NCBI GenBank assembly: GCA_948467645.1
Contig: CAOKFD010000001.1
Span: forward strand, 62,001 to 126,000
Direction of reading: 5' to 3'
DNA: 64,000 nucleotides
Source of the DNA: Fimadaptatus sp948467645
GTDB lineage: Bacteria; Bacillota; Clostridia; Christensenellales; Aristaeellaceae
Each line of letters begins with the position of its first letter. Position 1 is the first letter of the stretch. The notes under the pieces are model-generated. The model did no database searches. It was not told the DNA's origin and saw only the letters and a program-made list of their open reading frames with translations. Shown piece after piece: positions 43,701 through 50,898 of this stretch. A program made the position numbers and the translations under genes.

Positions 43701-44609
43701 CGGCCCAACCTGCATCATGCGGCTGCCCCAGCCCTGCCAGCAGGCTATGTCGTTGGGATAGCCCTGCACGATCGCGGCCAGCACGAGGCGCAGTATGAAC
43801 GCAATCGCAAGCAGGGACGAAAGTATCGCCTGTTCGCCGTTATCAGGTGCAAGTGAAGGAAGCTTGCCGCGCTCCCTGAGCATAAGCGCAATCAGCGTCA
43901 GCACTGCAAGCGCCAGCGCTATTATGAGTATCGGCACAGTGTAGTCGCTCGATTCGGCCACGGTGTCGTCGGTCTGCGTCGTCACGGTGTCCTGATACAG
44001 GTAGCCGAACGTCGCGCCCTCGGGCACGGTATCCGTCTTTTCAAGCGATATGTCGTCGAACATCGCTGTACCGGTGACTGTGCTGCCATAGAAGCCCAGC
44101 CTTACCATAACGGTAAGCGAGGTCTGCTCCGGCCCGGTCAGGCCGTACAGCTCCATATAAGTCCATTCGCCGTCGGCAGACGTGCCCACGACCGCGTTTG
44201 ACAGGCTGAATGCGTTTTCGACGGACAGGTTTGCACCAACCACTTCCATGCTTACGTCCTCGGTACGCGCCCAGCCGGACAGCTTGTACAGCGTGCTGGG
44301 TTCGCACGCTACTGTCTGTTCATACCTTGCGTCATTTTCGCCGAACGAGCGCAGTCTTGCGCTGTGCGTACCCGAATGCGCGCCGCCCTCGACGGTATCG
44401 AATACGGTTATGCCGTCGTTCCAGTCATACATGCCCTTTGACCAACCCACCGGGAAGCCCGAGGCGTCCAGCTCCTCAAAACTACCGTTGGTCAGCAGGT
44501 TTTCACCCGCCTCCTCGCCCAGAGCCAGTCCCGGCAGGAGGCTGAATATCAGTGCCAGTGCCAAAACCACTATCAGCGGCGTCCGGCGCTTATCCATACT
44601 GCTCCACAT
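40704..44609 (-). CDS. Giant fusion of two GT-C glycosyltransferase modules with carbohydrate-binding-like domains
   Basis: The protein has 1301 residues. A signal peptide (about 5-30) leads to an extracellular beta-sandwich (NLLTNGSFEE to about 190). Then come a membrane helix and a multi-pass GT-C module with DIACWQGWGSRM and CDYPPAYMYVL (about 260-700). A discoidin-like domain follows (TEWRSSMPGESVTIDLGEER to RYIRLTFES). Last is a PMT/GT39 module with YFDEIYHARTAYE and THPPLGKVL, the acidic catalytic loop of protein O-mannosyltransferases. It probably uses polyprenyl-phosphate sugars outside the membrane to glycosylate proteins or envelope polymers. Start 44609 or 44597. Confidence 0.85.
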   Translation of the reverse strand: MWSSMDKRRTPLIVVLALALIFSLLPGLALGEEAGENLLTNGSFEELDASGFPVGWSKGMYDWNDGITVFDTVEGGAHSGTHSARLRSFGENDARYEQTVACEPSTLYKLSGWARTEDVSMEVVGANLSVENAFSLSNAVVGTSADGEWTYMELYGLTGPEQTSLTVMVRLGFYGSTVTGTAMFDDISLEKTDTVPEGATFGYLYQDTVTTQTDDTVAESSDYTVPILIIALALAVLTLIALMLRERGKLPSLAPDNGEQAILSSLLAIAFILRLVLAAIVQGYPNDIACWQGWGSRMMQVGPWNFYESGWCDYPPAYMYVLALIDGLRTLVGAQDNAALSQVLVKLPAMLCDLVSAMLIYKWLKREKVRGGMALWLVAFYAFNPATVFDSAAWGQIDSVFTLMVVAAVYLCVQGNWKWALPVYVLSALVKPQTLMLAPIAAIVLVTEIVRAGINRDRVLKQIGIGIAISLGAAAVIIVPFWGGQSWNWLIEKYTETLSSYNYATINAMNAYAMLGMNWTDAGTAIVGIPATVWGYIFMAIAIAYSGFMYFKANDRRVMPLTCAVLIMILFTFSTKMHERYAFPAIMLLVVGYALLKDKRLLYSAMLLSVSQFVNMALVLQNHDLLSSQQAINVIFSLINIIATIYTCVCAWDICVGGNATVFSGKAHEAVKLEIVDTRTDMIKRLTGKSDYKIGMKLADWIILGAITVSYAVVAFTGLGTMSAPQTEWRSSMPGESVTIDLGEERTFDFTYYGGICDSTFTVEFSSDGVNWTAPGTADYRQGKIFQWLWYRECMKADDGTYVALVSGYPKNTARYIRLTFESVGFKMREVGFLDENGECYPIAGISSEGGDSYTMDDPGKMIDEQDTVPAQPSYYNSMYFDEIYHARTAYEHLHGLHTYEWTHPPLGKVLMSIGIAIFGMSPFGWRFMGTLVGVLMVPLMYLLTKQLFKRRNLAVFTTVLMTFDFMHFTQTRLATIDSYGVFFIMVMYLFMFRYMQMSFFRDGLKKTLVPLGLSGLFMGIGCASKWIDIYAAVGLAILLFATMFMRFNEYKFAKARLAREKHMTDELKPYTFARDHFVKYLVITLALCCVFFIAIPLVIYYFSYYWQLTPDGNFSIQGVINVQQSMLNYHSGLTNDDHPFRAAWYTWPLILKPMYYYSGREFMPAGTLSIIWCMGNPAVWWPMLAGMLFTIAMCIKEKLRDRKKLIIIVSFLAQYLPWVLVPRSMYIYHYFASIPFMIMSLCFVIKYFEKSHPRATKGVAIGLMVLAVGMFALFYPVISGAPCSQELVNFLNSLGPWNLY

Positions 44610-44776
44610 CTCCTATCCTCTCACAGCAACTTATACTGCTATGATAGCCTTAAATCGTGTCCGTTTCTACCGCGTTACGTTCATTTTATCCGCATTATGC
44701 TGTTCAAAACGGGGCATTTACCGAATTGAGCGCGTTTTGTCAAATTGCCGCCCTAAATTTTTGCGGCCCATACATG

Positions 44777-44813
44777 GAAAATCAGCGCGCCGAAGCACTT
44801 CTGGCGCGCTGAC
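44777..44813 (-). terminator. Terminator after yraN
   Basis: CAGCGCGCC pairs with GGCGCGCTG and is followed by ATTTTCC on the minus strand, 33 bases past the yraN stop. Confidence 0.6.
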
Positions 44814-44845
44814 TAAAATACGATTAAGGCATTGAGCCTGCCTGT

Positions 44846-45211
44846 TCATTCCACAAAGTCGAATGCGTTTTTGATAACGTCGATTTGTCCACCGCGCACG
44901 CTGGCCACGTCGAACCGCATGTATTCGTCCATCAGCCCGTTTTCCTGCGCGTATCTCAGCGCCGTGCGGCTTACTAGCCGCTGCTTGGCGGGCGTGACTG
45001 CCTCTGCGGGCGCGCCAAACTTATCCGACCTGCGCATTTTTACCTCGACAAAGGCTATGCAATTCCCATCGCGCACTATCAGGTCGATTTCGCCGCCGCG
45101 CACGCGATAGTTCATGGCAAGTACCTCAGCGCCCTGCCTGACATACCAATCCGCCGCAAGCCTTTCCGCTTCCCGGCCGCGCTCGACGGCGCTTATCTTA
45201 CTTACAGCCAT
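44846..45211 (-). CDS. YraN/UPF0102-family putative endonuclease
   Basis: This 121-residue protein belongs to the YraN family with the restriction-endonuclease-like fold: GREAERLAADWYVRQG, NYRVRGGEIDLIVRDG and IAFVEVKMRRSDKFG supply the E-x(n)-D-x(n)-ExK metal site. The biological role is unsettled, with links to recombination or repair. The start at 45211 overlaps the rnhB end by 10 bases. An upstream in-frame ATG at 45244 lies further inside rnhB. It is the last gene of rbgA-rnhB-yraN. Confidence 0.9.
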   Translation of the reverse strand: MAVSKISAVERGREAERLAADWYVRQGAEVLAMNYRVRGGEIDLIVRDGNCIAFVEVKMRRSDKFGAPAEAVTPAKQRLVSRTALRYAQENGLMDEYMRFDVASVRGGQIDVIKNAFDFVE

Positions 45212-45852
45212 TTGCTTATGAAGCTGCGCCTGTGTATCGGGCATGGGCCGTACTTTTCCAGCGCGGCTATATGCTCGGCGGTGCCGTAGCCCTTATTGCG
45301 CGCGAAGCCGTATTCAGGATAGATTTTGTCCATCTCTATCATTATGCTGTCCCTGTGCACCTTGGCGATTATCGACGCAGCGGCTATCATATAGCTGGTT
45401 GCGTCGCCGTGGATTATCGACTCGGTTCTGCTGCCGCAGTTAAGCCCGGTCATCGCGTCCACCAGCAGTATATCGCATGGACAGCCCCGTGCGGCCTCGT
45501 TCATTGCTTCGCGCGTAGCTTCCAGTATGTTTATCTCGTCAATGCGCTCGGGTGATGCGCTGCCCAGCGCGACATACGACGCGTTTTCGATCAGCAGCGG
45601 CGCAAGCTGTTCCCTGCGCTTTTCGCTCAGCTTTTTCGAGTCGTCCGCGCCGGGTATCACTGCATCGGGCGGTATCATTACGCACGCCGTCACCACCGGG
45701 CCGGCCAGCGGGCCGCGGCCCACCTCGTCCATGCCGGCCACGCTCATGCCCTGATCCCACCACACGCGTTCGGTTTTGAGCAGCTCCTCCATGCGTGCAA
45801 TGCGCTTGAGTTCCAATGTCGAGGGCGCTTTTTTAGCCTTAGTTTCGCTCAT
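45202..45852 (-). CDS. rnhB: Ribonuclease HII
   Basis: This enzyme cleaves the RNA strand of RNA-DNA hybrids and removes misincorporated ribonucleotides (216 residues). GMDEVGRGPLAGPVV gives the first acidic pair, DDSKKLSEKRRE follows, and ILVDAMTG and SIIAKVHRD complete the four-carboxylate site. The start at 45852 (MSETKAKK) is preceded by GGAGGGG; the ATG at 45879 overlaps rbgA. It follows rbgA after 11 bases. Confidence 0.95.
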   Translation of the reverse strand: MSETKAKKAPSTLELKRIARMEELLKTERVWWDQGMSVAGMDEVGRGPLAGPVVTACVMIPPDAVIPGADDSKKLSEKRREQLAPLLIENASYVALGSASPERIDEINILEATREAMNEAARGCPCDILLVDAMTGLNCGSRTESIIHGDATSYMIAAASIIAKVHRDSIMIEMDKIYPEYGFARNKGYGTAEHIAALEKYGPCPIHRRSFISKWL

Positions 45853-45863
45853 ACTCCCCTCCG

Positions 45864-46706
45864 TCAGGGCTTTTGCCATGTCAGGCGTGCGACCTTGCCC
45901 GCGCGGAACTCATCCAGCACGACGGCCGCGCCGCGTTCGGTATCGAACCGGCCGCCGCTGAGCAGGAAGCCCCTGCCCTTGCACACCGCCTCCAGCAGTT
46001 CCAGTCCGCGCTTATCCATATCGGCCTCGTTAAGGTGGAATCTCGCGGCGGTTTCATTGGGCGCCATTTCGATCAGTCTATCGAGCAGTTTAATGCTAAG
46101 GCCCTCAACGTCGGTAATCTGATCGCGTATTGTGCCGATAAAGGCCAACAGCAGCGCGCCCTCCTGATCGGAGAGTTTCGGCCAGAGCATACCGGGCGTA
46201 TCCAGCATTTCAAGGTACTGGCCGACCTTAACCCACTGATTAGCGCGGGTCACGCCGGGTCTATCGGCGGCCTTAACGATTGCGGAGCCATAAAGTCTAT
46301 TAATAAACGTAGACTTACCCACGTTAGGTATACCGATAACCATACCGCGCACGGTCTTATTAACGCCGCGCTCCTTCATACGCTTAACTTCAGCGGCGGT
46401 CAGATTCTCCAGCGGCGAGAGCACATCGCGCGGCTTACCATTATTAGACCTAAACGCGACAGCCGTAATCCCCTTCTCCTTAAAATACTTAATCCACTCG
46501 CGGGTAATCTTCTCATCGGCCAAATCAGCCTTATTAAGCACCAACAGCCTCTTCTTACCCGCACAAAGTCTATCCAATTCCGGATTCCTGGTCGCCAGCG
46601 GCGCACGAGCATCGCACAGCTCCACCGCAATATCCACCCGCTTCAACTGATCACCCAACAGTCTCCGCGCTTTCGCCATATGTCCGGGGTACCATTGTAT
46701 ATTCAT
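45864..46706 (-). CDS. rbgA: Ribosome biogenesis GTPase RbgA (YlqF)
   Basis: This circularly permuted GTPase acts in late 50S assembly (280 residues). The permutation is visible: G4 NKAD (58-61) precedes G1 GIPNVGKST (125-133), and G3 LDTPG follows. It opens NIQWYPGHMAKARR, diagnostic of RbgA. AAGGAG lies upstream of the ATG. Its usual neighbour rplS is separated by a 1.24 kb non-coding block whose copy-B element ends about 17 bases before the start codon. Confidence 0.96.
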   Translation of the reverse strand: MNIQWYPGHMAKARRLLGDQLKRVDIAVELCDARAPLATRNPELDRLCAGKKRLLVLNKADLADEKITREWIKYFKEKGITAVAFRSNNGKPRDVLSPLENLTAAEVKRMKERGVNKTVRGMVIGIPNVGKSTFINRLYGSAIVKAADRPGVTRANQWVKVGQYLEMLDTPGMLWPKLSDQEGALLLAFIGTIRDQITDVEGLSIKLLDRLIEMAPNETAARFHLNEADMDKRGLELLEAVCKGRGFLLSGGRFDTERGAAVVLDEFRAGKVARLTWQKP

Positions 46707-46722
46707 GGTTTCACTCCTTTTT

Positions 46723-47143
46723 GGGGGGACGTGTTCTTTCTTTTCGGAAGAAAAGAAAGAACCAAAGAAAAGTCGTTTATGTCTTTCTCCCGCAAATATA
46801 TCTTAGTTCAGACGTTTTATGGAGCTATATACGGGAAGTTACCCTGCTTTCTTGCGCCGATTGACTCGCCCAGAGCCAGCGGCGTTCGCGGTCTTCATTG
46901 TTTGCGGCTCACGCAAGCTATAATCTTACTTAGTTTCGGGATTCCGCGAATGGAGTTTTCTTGTTTAGGCAGGTTGCACCCGCGCCATGTTCGCCACCCC
47001 TCGGCGGCTCAATTGCAGACTCGGCGGTGAGGTTCACGCCCGCCGGAAAGTATGGCGGGCGCGAAAACCGGCCATCCCGACGCGAAACTAGATGTATGAG
47101 CGGCCATCCATGCCGCGCCCACCATAAATTAAAGTGGGCGCGG
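46723..47143 (-). repeat. Structured intergenic element, copy B (possible ncRNA)
   Basis: Read on the minus strand this contains: hairpin CCGCGCCCAC/GTGGGCGCGG (47113-47143), a CGCCCGCC/GGCGGGCG hairpin, a GCCGCC/GGTGGC hairpin, the 25-base block (46960-46984, one mismatch to copy A), GCCGCTGGCTC (46873-46883) and a terminal stem GTTCTTTCTTTT/AAAAGAAAGAAC followed by ACGTCCCCC. Order and orientation equal copy A, and the two central motifs are exactly 76 bases apart in both. It ends just upstream of rbgA. Confidence 0.75.
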
Positions 47144-47900
47144 AAGCAATAATCAGTCCTCGCGGTTCTGTATGAGTATGTTCCACGCTCGGAGAGCGGC
47201 CATACATTATCACAGCTATGCAGTCTGACAGCCAAGCCCAAGCCGGTATCGCGTCCGCTAAAGTAGTTGCGCAAGCAACGGGTCAAGGAGTGGGCCTGCG
47301 AACACAACATCGCCGCACTCACAACCTCAACGCCCACGCGAAAGAACGAAGCCGCTGAAATAAGCTGCCAAGAAAGAACGCTCACCAACGTTCACAAGCA
47401 CCAACCGAGCGTCCGCACCCCGCCAAAGCGATAGCATGGTCTAAACAAGGGAGCACCGCTCCCATATCGACAAACGTGTCGTGAAATCGCCCATCAATAA
47501 TGGATAATAAGTAAGAAAGTATTCCCCTGCCGTAACCGCCCCTTGGCACGCAGTGCCCGGCGTTACAAAGGGGTAATAGGAGAATCCAAGGAGGGCATAG
47601 GGGGAACTCGCAATCCCCCTTGCCCTCCTTGGCCGCCGGAGGCACCAAAAATAAAAGGGCTGTAAAAAAACAAACTCGCGAACGAAAACCAAGCGCCTGA
47701 AAGAACACCCATAAACGACCTAAGCCGAATACAAGAGCGCATCGAAAGAACGCTCCCAGTAATGCACTGAAAGAACAATAAAGCACGCTTGCCATTTTAA
47801 GCACAGCCCCGAAAGAGCGCCGCTAAAATCAGCGTAGCGAAAGAACACCCACATGCCAGCGGTGCAATCACAATAGTGTAGCGCCGCTCCACTACCTGAT
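47144..47900. other. Non-coding block with recurring GAAAGAAC octamer and long hairpins
   Basis: No credible gene lies between rplS and rbgA. The octamer GAAAGAAC occurs on the plus strand at 47340, 47372, 47699, 47744, 47769 and 47839, with a one-base variant at 47811 and another exact copy at 46755 inside copy B. A 19 bp palindrome (47586-47632: CCAAGGAGGGCA/TGCCCTCCTTGG and AGGGGGA/TCCCCCT) and a nested hairpin near 47532-47563 add structure. ORFs here are short, cysteine-rich and lack ribosome-binding sites. Confidence 0.6.
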
Positions 47901-47903
47901 TGT

Positions 47904-47933
47904 AAAAAAAGAAAGCCGCGACGAATCGCGGCT
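47904..47933 (-). terminator. Intrinsic terminator after rplS
   Basis: AGCCGCGA pairs with TCGCGGCT and is followed by TTCTTTTTTT on the minus strand, 12 bases past the rplS stop. Confidence 0.88.
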
Positions 47934-47944
47934 TAATTGCTCTA

Positions 47945-48286
47945 TTAACGCTCCTTGATCTTGGCAGCCTTGCCAGACAGCGAACGCAGATAATACAGCT
48001 TGGCACGGCGAACCTTACCGCGGCGAACAACCGTAATGGAATCAACGCGGGGGCTGTGTACCGGGAAAGTACGCTCTACACCGATGCCGTAAGAAGTACG
48101 ACGTACGGTGAACGTCTCGCGGCAGGAACCGTTGCGGCGGGCGATGCATACGCCCTCAAACGCCTGCAGACGCTCGCGGGAACCTTCGACAACCTTTACC
48201 TGTACGCGCAGGGTATCGCCTACGCGAAACTCGGGAATGTCGGTACGGAGCTGTGCGCTCTCGATAGAACGGATTATTTCATTCAT
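47945..48286 (-). CDS. rplS: 50S ribosomal protein L19
   Basis: L19 lies at the 30S-50S interface (113 residues). FRVGDTLRVQVKVVEG, FEGVCIARRNG, TFTVRR and YYLRSLSGKAAKIKER are all characteristic. The start at 48286 (MNEIIRSIE) has GGAGGA about 8 bases upstream; the earlier ATG at 48319 lies in the leader hairpin. It has its own promoter and leader. Confidence 0.97.
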   Translation of the reverse strand: MNEIIRSIESAQLRTDIPEFRVGDTLRVQVKVVEGSRERLQAFEGVCIARRNGSCRETFTVRRTSYGIGVERTFPVHSPRVDSITVVRRGKVRRAKLYYLRSLSGKAAKIKER

Positions 48287-48311
48287 TGGAAATTTCCTCC
48301 TTCCCTCATAG

Positions 48312-48347
48312 ACGTTCATAAACGACTGACTGCCATCAGAGGAACGT
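48312..48347 (-). promoter_or_regulatory. L19 leader-like hairpin
   Basis: In the short rplS 5' region ACGTTC pairs with GAACGT, followed by CTATGAGGGAAGGAGGA leading to the start. Position and shape fit the Bacillota L19 autoregulatory leader; by eye this is suggestive, not proven. Confidence 0.45.
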
Positions 48348-48363
48348 CCGTGTCACAAAGCTA

Positions 48364-48392
48364 ATTATACCATATTCAGCCCCTGTATGCAA
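48364..48392 (-). promoter_or_regulatory. Promoter of rplS
   Basis: TTGCAT and a perfect TATAAT are separated by 17 bases on the minus strand, about 78 bases before the rplS start. rplS is therefore transcribed apart from trmD. Confidence 0.75.
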
Positions 48393-48432
48393 GTAAATTT
48401 CGGGCTAAAACGCGCCCTGCCGAACCCCGCCT

Positions 48433-49521
48433 TTACCTGCCGCCGAACACGCGCTTTACCTCGTTCAAATACCCGTACCCATACACGTCGTCGGGCAAGA
48501 GATAACTCATCTCGGTCCACTCGTTCCAGCTGTTTATCGTCACCATAGGCGCGCCCGTGCTTTCGGCAAGCGATTTGGCCTTCTCAAGTGCCCTGCCGAA
48601 CTCCTCGGGCGTGTTGTTCTTCATTATGCCTTTGCGCAGAGAATTAAAGCGCGGATTGTTGTCCCAGCCGATCGATACGTGCGGCCAGTACGGTATGCCG
48701 ATCTTATTAAAGCTCGCCCACTTGCGCTCCACATCGCGCATGACCTCGGCATAGTCGCGGTCGATGTCCACAAAGTGCACATATTGATAGTTGGTCAGGC
48801 TGTCAAAGCCCAGCGCGCGCGCCAATTCAGCCGAATTCATGTGCGAACCGTCCACGCCGCTCAGGTCGTGCACGCCCTCCGACCACAGCACCATCTGAAT
48901 ATGCACGCCCTTAAAGCCCGCGCACACCGCACGCCGCCGGAAATCGTCCAGCGCCATGCGCGCCGGGCGCACGCCGCCCAGACCATTTATCAGGTTGTCC
49001 ACATCGTAAATCATCACGACCGGACAGCCGTCCACAGTGTAGTAGTTAGGCTGAGTAAAGTACCGCTCCATCCAGCGCTCGGTGATGCGTATGAACTCCC
49101 CGCGCGGCTGTCGGCCCTGCCACAGCACCGCGCCGGGCTGGTCGGATATGCGCTTGTCCCACGTGAAGTTCACGTCGTGGTTGGCCCACATCAGATAGAA
49201 CTTCATGCGTCCGCGGTTTTCGGCCTTCAAAAAGCCGTCGTTCAGGCAGTTTTCCAGATATGGCAGACCGTCATACCAGTACCAGTCGTATATAAAGGTA
49301 TTCACGCCGTGATCGGCAGCGAGGTCGATCTGCTGCCGCATGACCTGCGAGTCGGCCTCGTCCTGATAGCCCAGCAGCGGCACGCGCGGCAGTCTGTGCC
49401 CCGGAAACTTGGGCAGAGCCGAGCGCACGCTTTGCCACTCGCCCCTGCCCTCCGGCCAAAATATGCGGCTGCGATTGTCCGCGCCGGTATAGGCCGGCCA
49501 TATATACGCGCCAACGTCCAT
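48433..49521 (-). CDS. WbsX-like / GH99-like glycan-active protein
   Basis: This 362-residue protein matches the WbsX family (glycoside hydrolase 99-like fold): MDVGAYIWPAYTG at the start, HGVNTFIYDWYWYDGLPYLE, MWANHDVN, and NSWNEWTEMSYLLPD near the end. Members are found in polysaccharide loci and are annotated as glycosyltransferases or glycosidases; the activity is not settled. No signal peptide is present. GGGAGGG lies 6 bases before the ATG at 49521. It begins 20 bases after trmD, an unusual place for such a gene. Confidence 0.85.
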   Translation of the reverse strand: MDVGAYIWPAYTGADNRSRIFWPEGRGEWQSVRSALPKFPGHRLPRVPLLGYQDEADSQVMRQQIDLAADHGVNTFIYDWYWYDGLPYLENCLNDGFLKAENRGRMKFYLMWANHDVNFTWDKRISDQPGAVLWQGRQPRGEFIRITERWMERYFTQPNYYTVDGCPVVMIYDVDNLINGLGGVRPARMALDDFRRRAVCAGFKGVHIQMVLWSEGVHDLSGVDGSHMNSAELARALGFDSLTNYQYVHFVDIDRDYAEVMRDVERKWASFNKIGIPYWPHVSIGWDNNPRFNSLRKGIMKNNTPEEFGRALEKAKSLAESTGAPMVTINSWNEWTEMSYLLPDDVYGYGYLNEVKRVFGGR

Positions 49522-49540
49522 GCTTATCCCTCCCACATGT

Positions 49541-50341
49541 TCAGGCTTTCGCCGCGCCGCTTTCCGACTTATCCACAGCTTCGCCGTTTTCGGTGGGCAA
49601 AGTCTGCGCGGCTTCGTCCTGCGCCTTTAGTTCGCTAAGGAACTTCCTGTCTTTCTTATCCAGTTCGACCGATTCCAGCATTTCAGGTCTGCGCCGGTAA
49701 GTCATTTCGAGCGACCTGTCCCTGCGCCAGCGGGCTATCGCAGCGTGATTGCCGTTCAGCAGCACCTCGGGTACCTCGCATCCGCGATACTCGCGCGGGC
49801 GCGTGTACTGCGGGTATTCCAGCAGACCGGACGAGAAGCTCTCGTCCAGCGGCGATTCCTCGCTGCCCAGCACGCCGGGCACCAGCCGCGCCACCGCGTC
49901 CACGATAACCATCGCGGCCAGCTCGCCGCCGGTCAGCACGTAATCGCCCACCGACATCTCTTCAAACCCGCATATGTCCAGCGCGCGCTGGTCAACGCCC
50001 TCGTAATGGCCGCAGAGTATGATTAAATCGTCCTCTTTGGCAAGCTGCTCGGCAATATGCTGGTTAAACGTTACGCCGCGCGGCGACATGTAGAACCTGC
50101 GCCCAGTAAAGTCCTTTGCAATATCGTCCACCGCGTCGCATATCGGCTGAGGCAGCATGACCATGCCCGCGCCACCGCCGAACGGATAGTCGTCGGTGTT
50201 CTTATGCTTCAGCGTGGAATACGGGCGTATGTCCACCGCCTGAATATCCATAAGTCCCGCGTCCATCGCGCGGCCGAGTATGCTCGAATGCACGATCGGC
50301 TCTATCATTTCGGGAAAGGTGGTCAGTATCCTAATCCTCAA
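49541..50341 (-). CDS. trmD: tRNA m1G37 methyltransferase TrmD
   Basis: This SPOUT methyltransferase makes 1-methylguanosine at tRNA position 37 and prevents frameshifting (266 residues). FGGGAGMVM, LCGHYEGVDQR and VGDYVLTGGELA form the trefoil knot and SAM site. A TTG start at 50341 is inferred: it gives MRIRILTTFPEM, the normal TrmD N-terminus, with GGAGGTG 7-8 bases upstream and an 11-base overlap with rimM. The C-terminal tail (DEAAQTLPTENGEAVDKSES) is an unusual extension. Confidence 0.95.
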   Translation of the reverse strand: MRIRILTTFPEMIEPIVHSSILGRAMDAGLMDIQAVDIRPYSTLKHKNTDDYPFGGGAGMVMLPQPICDAVDDIAKDFTGRRFYMSPRGVTFNQHIAEQLAKEDDLIILCGHYEGVDQRALDICGFEEMSVGDYVLTGGELAAMVIVDAVARLVPGVLGSEESPLDESFSSGLLEYPQYTRPREYRGCEVPEVLLNGNHAAIARWRRDRSLEMTYRRRPEMLESVELDKKDRKFLSELKAQDEAAQTLPTENGEAVDKSESGAAKA

Positions 50342-50858
50342 ATACCGCCACCTCCCGCACACGCGCGGCACTGAGCAGCATCTCGCCCGCCTTTGTATCC
50401 ACGCTTATCACTACGCTTTTCAGCGCGGGCACCAGCACCTCGCCGCGCTTGCCGCTTATCACATATACGTCGTTGCCGCCGGGCTGCATCACGTCGGTGA
50501 TCTTGCCATAGTCGTTGCCCTCATCGTCGGTCACGCGGCAGCCGATAAGATCGACAATGAAGTCCGCATCCTCGGGCAGCTCGACCGCGTGTTCACGGTC
50601 AACGTACAGCTTTTCGCCGCGCAGCGCCTCGACCGCGTTCGCGTCGCCAACGCCGTCCATGCGGATTATCACCACGTCGTCGCTGTTCAGCCTGACAAAC
50701 GTTATGCCGCGTGTCTCGTATTTGTCGCCGCGCTTTACATATACCTCGTCCAAATCTTCAAACCGCATGGGATCGTCGGTATACGGGCGCACGCGCATCT
50801 CGCCGCGCACGCCCTGCGGGCGGGTTATTTCGCCTATCAGCAGGTATTCGCTTTGCAT
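50331..50858 (-). CDS. rimM: Ribosome maturation factor RimM
   Basis: RimM binds S19 and assists 30S head assembly (175 residues). The N-terminal domain has LLIGEITRPQGVRGEMRVRPYTDDP; the PRC-barrel C-terminal domain has LIGCRVTDDEGNDYGKITDV and EVLVPAL. GGAGG lies 5 bases before the ATG at 50858, ruling out the far-upstream ATG at 51059. It overlaps trmD and follows the inserted EEP nuclease gene. Confidence 0.95.
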   Translation of the reverse strand: MQSEYLLIGEITRPQGVRGEMRVRPYTDDPMRFEDLDEVYVKRGDKYETRGITFVRLNSDDVVIIRMDGVGDANAVEALRGEKLYVDREHAVELPEDADFIVDLIGCRVTDDEGNDYGKITDVMQPGGNDVYVISGKRGEVLVPALKSVVISVDTKAGEMLLSAARVREVAVFED

Positions 50859-50898
50859 AATTTCCTCCGTCGCGCAGGGACGCGCGTATTTTTGCGCC

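Noticed and set aside
46930..47804. Two minus-strand open frames of 152 and 140 codons in the rplS-rbgA gap
   Set aside because: They run through palindromes and the conserved element, are rich in Cys, Arg and Trp, lack ribosome-binding sites and show no family signature.
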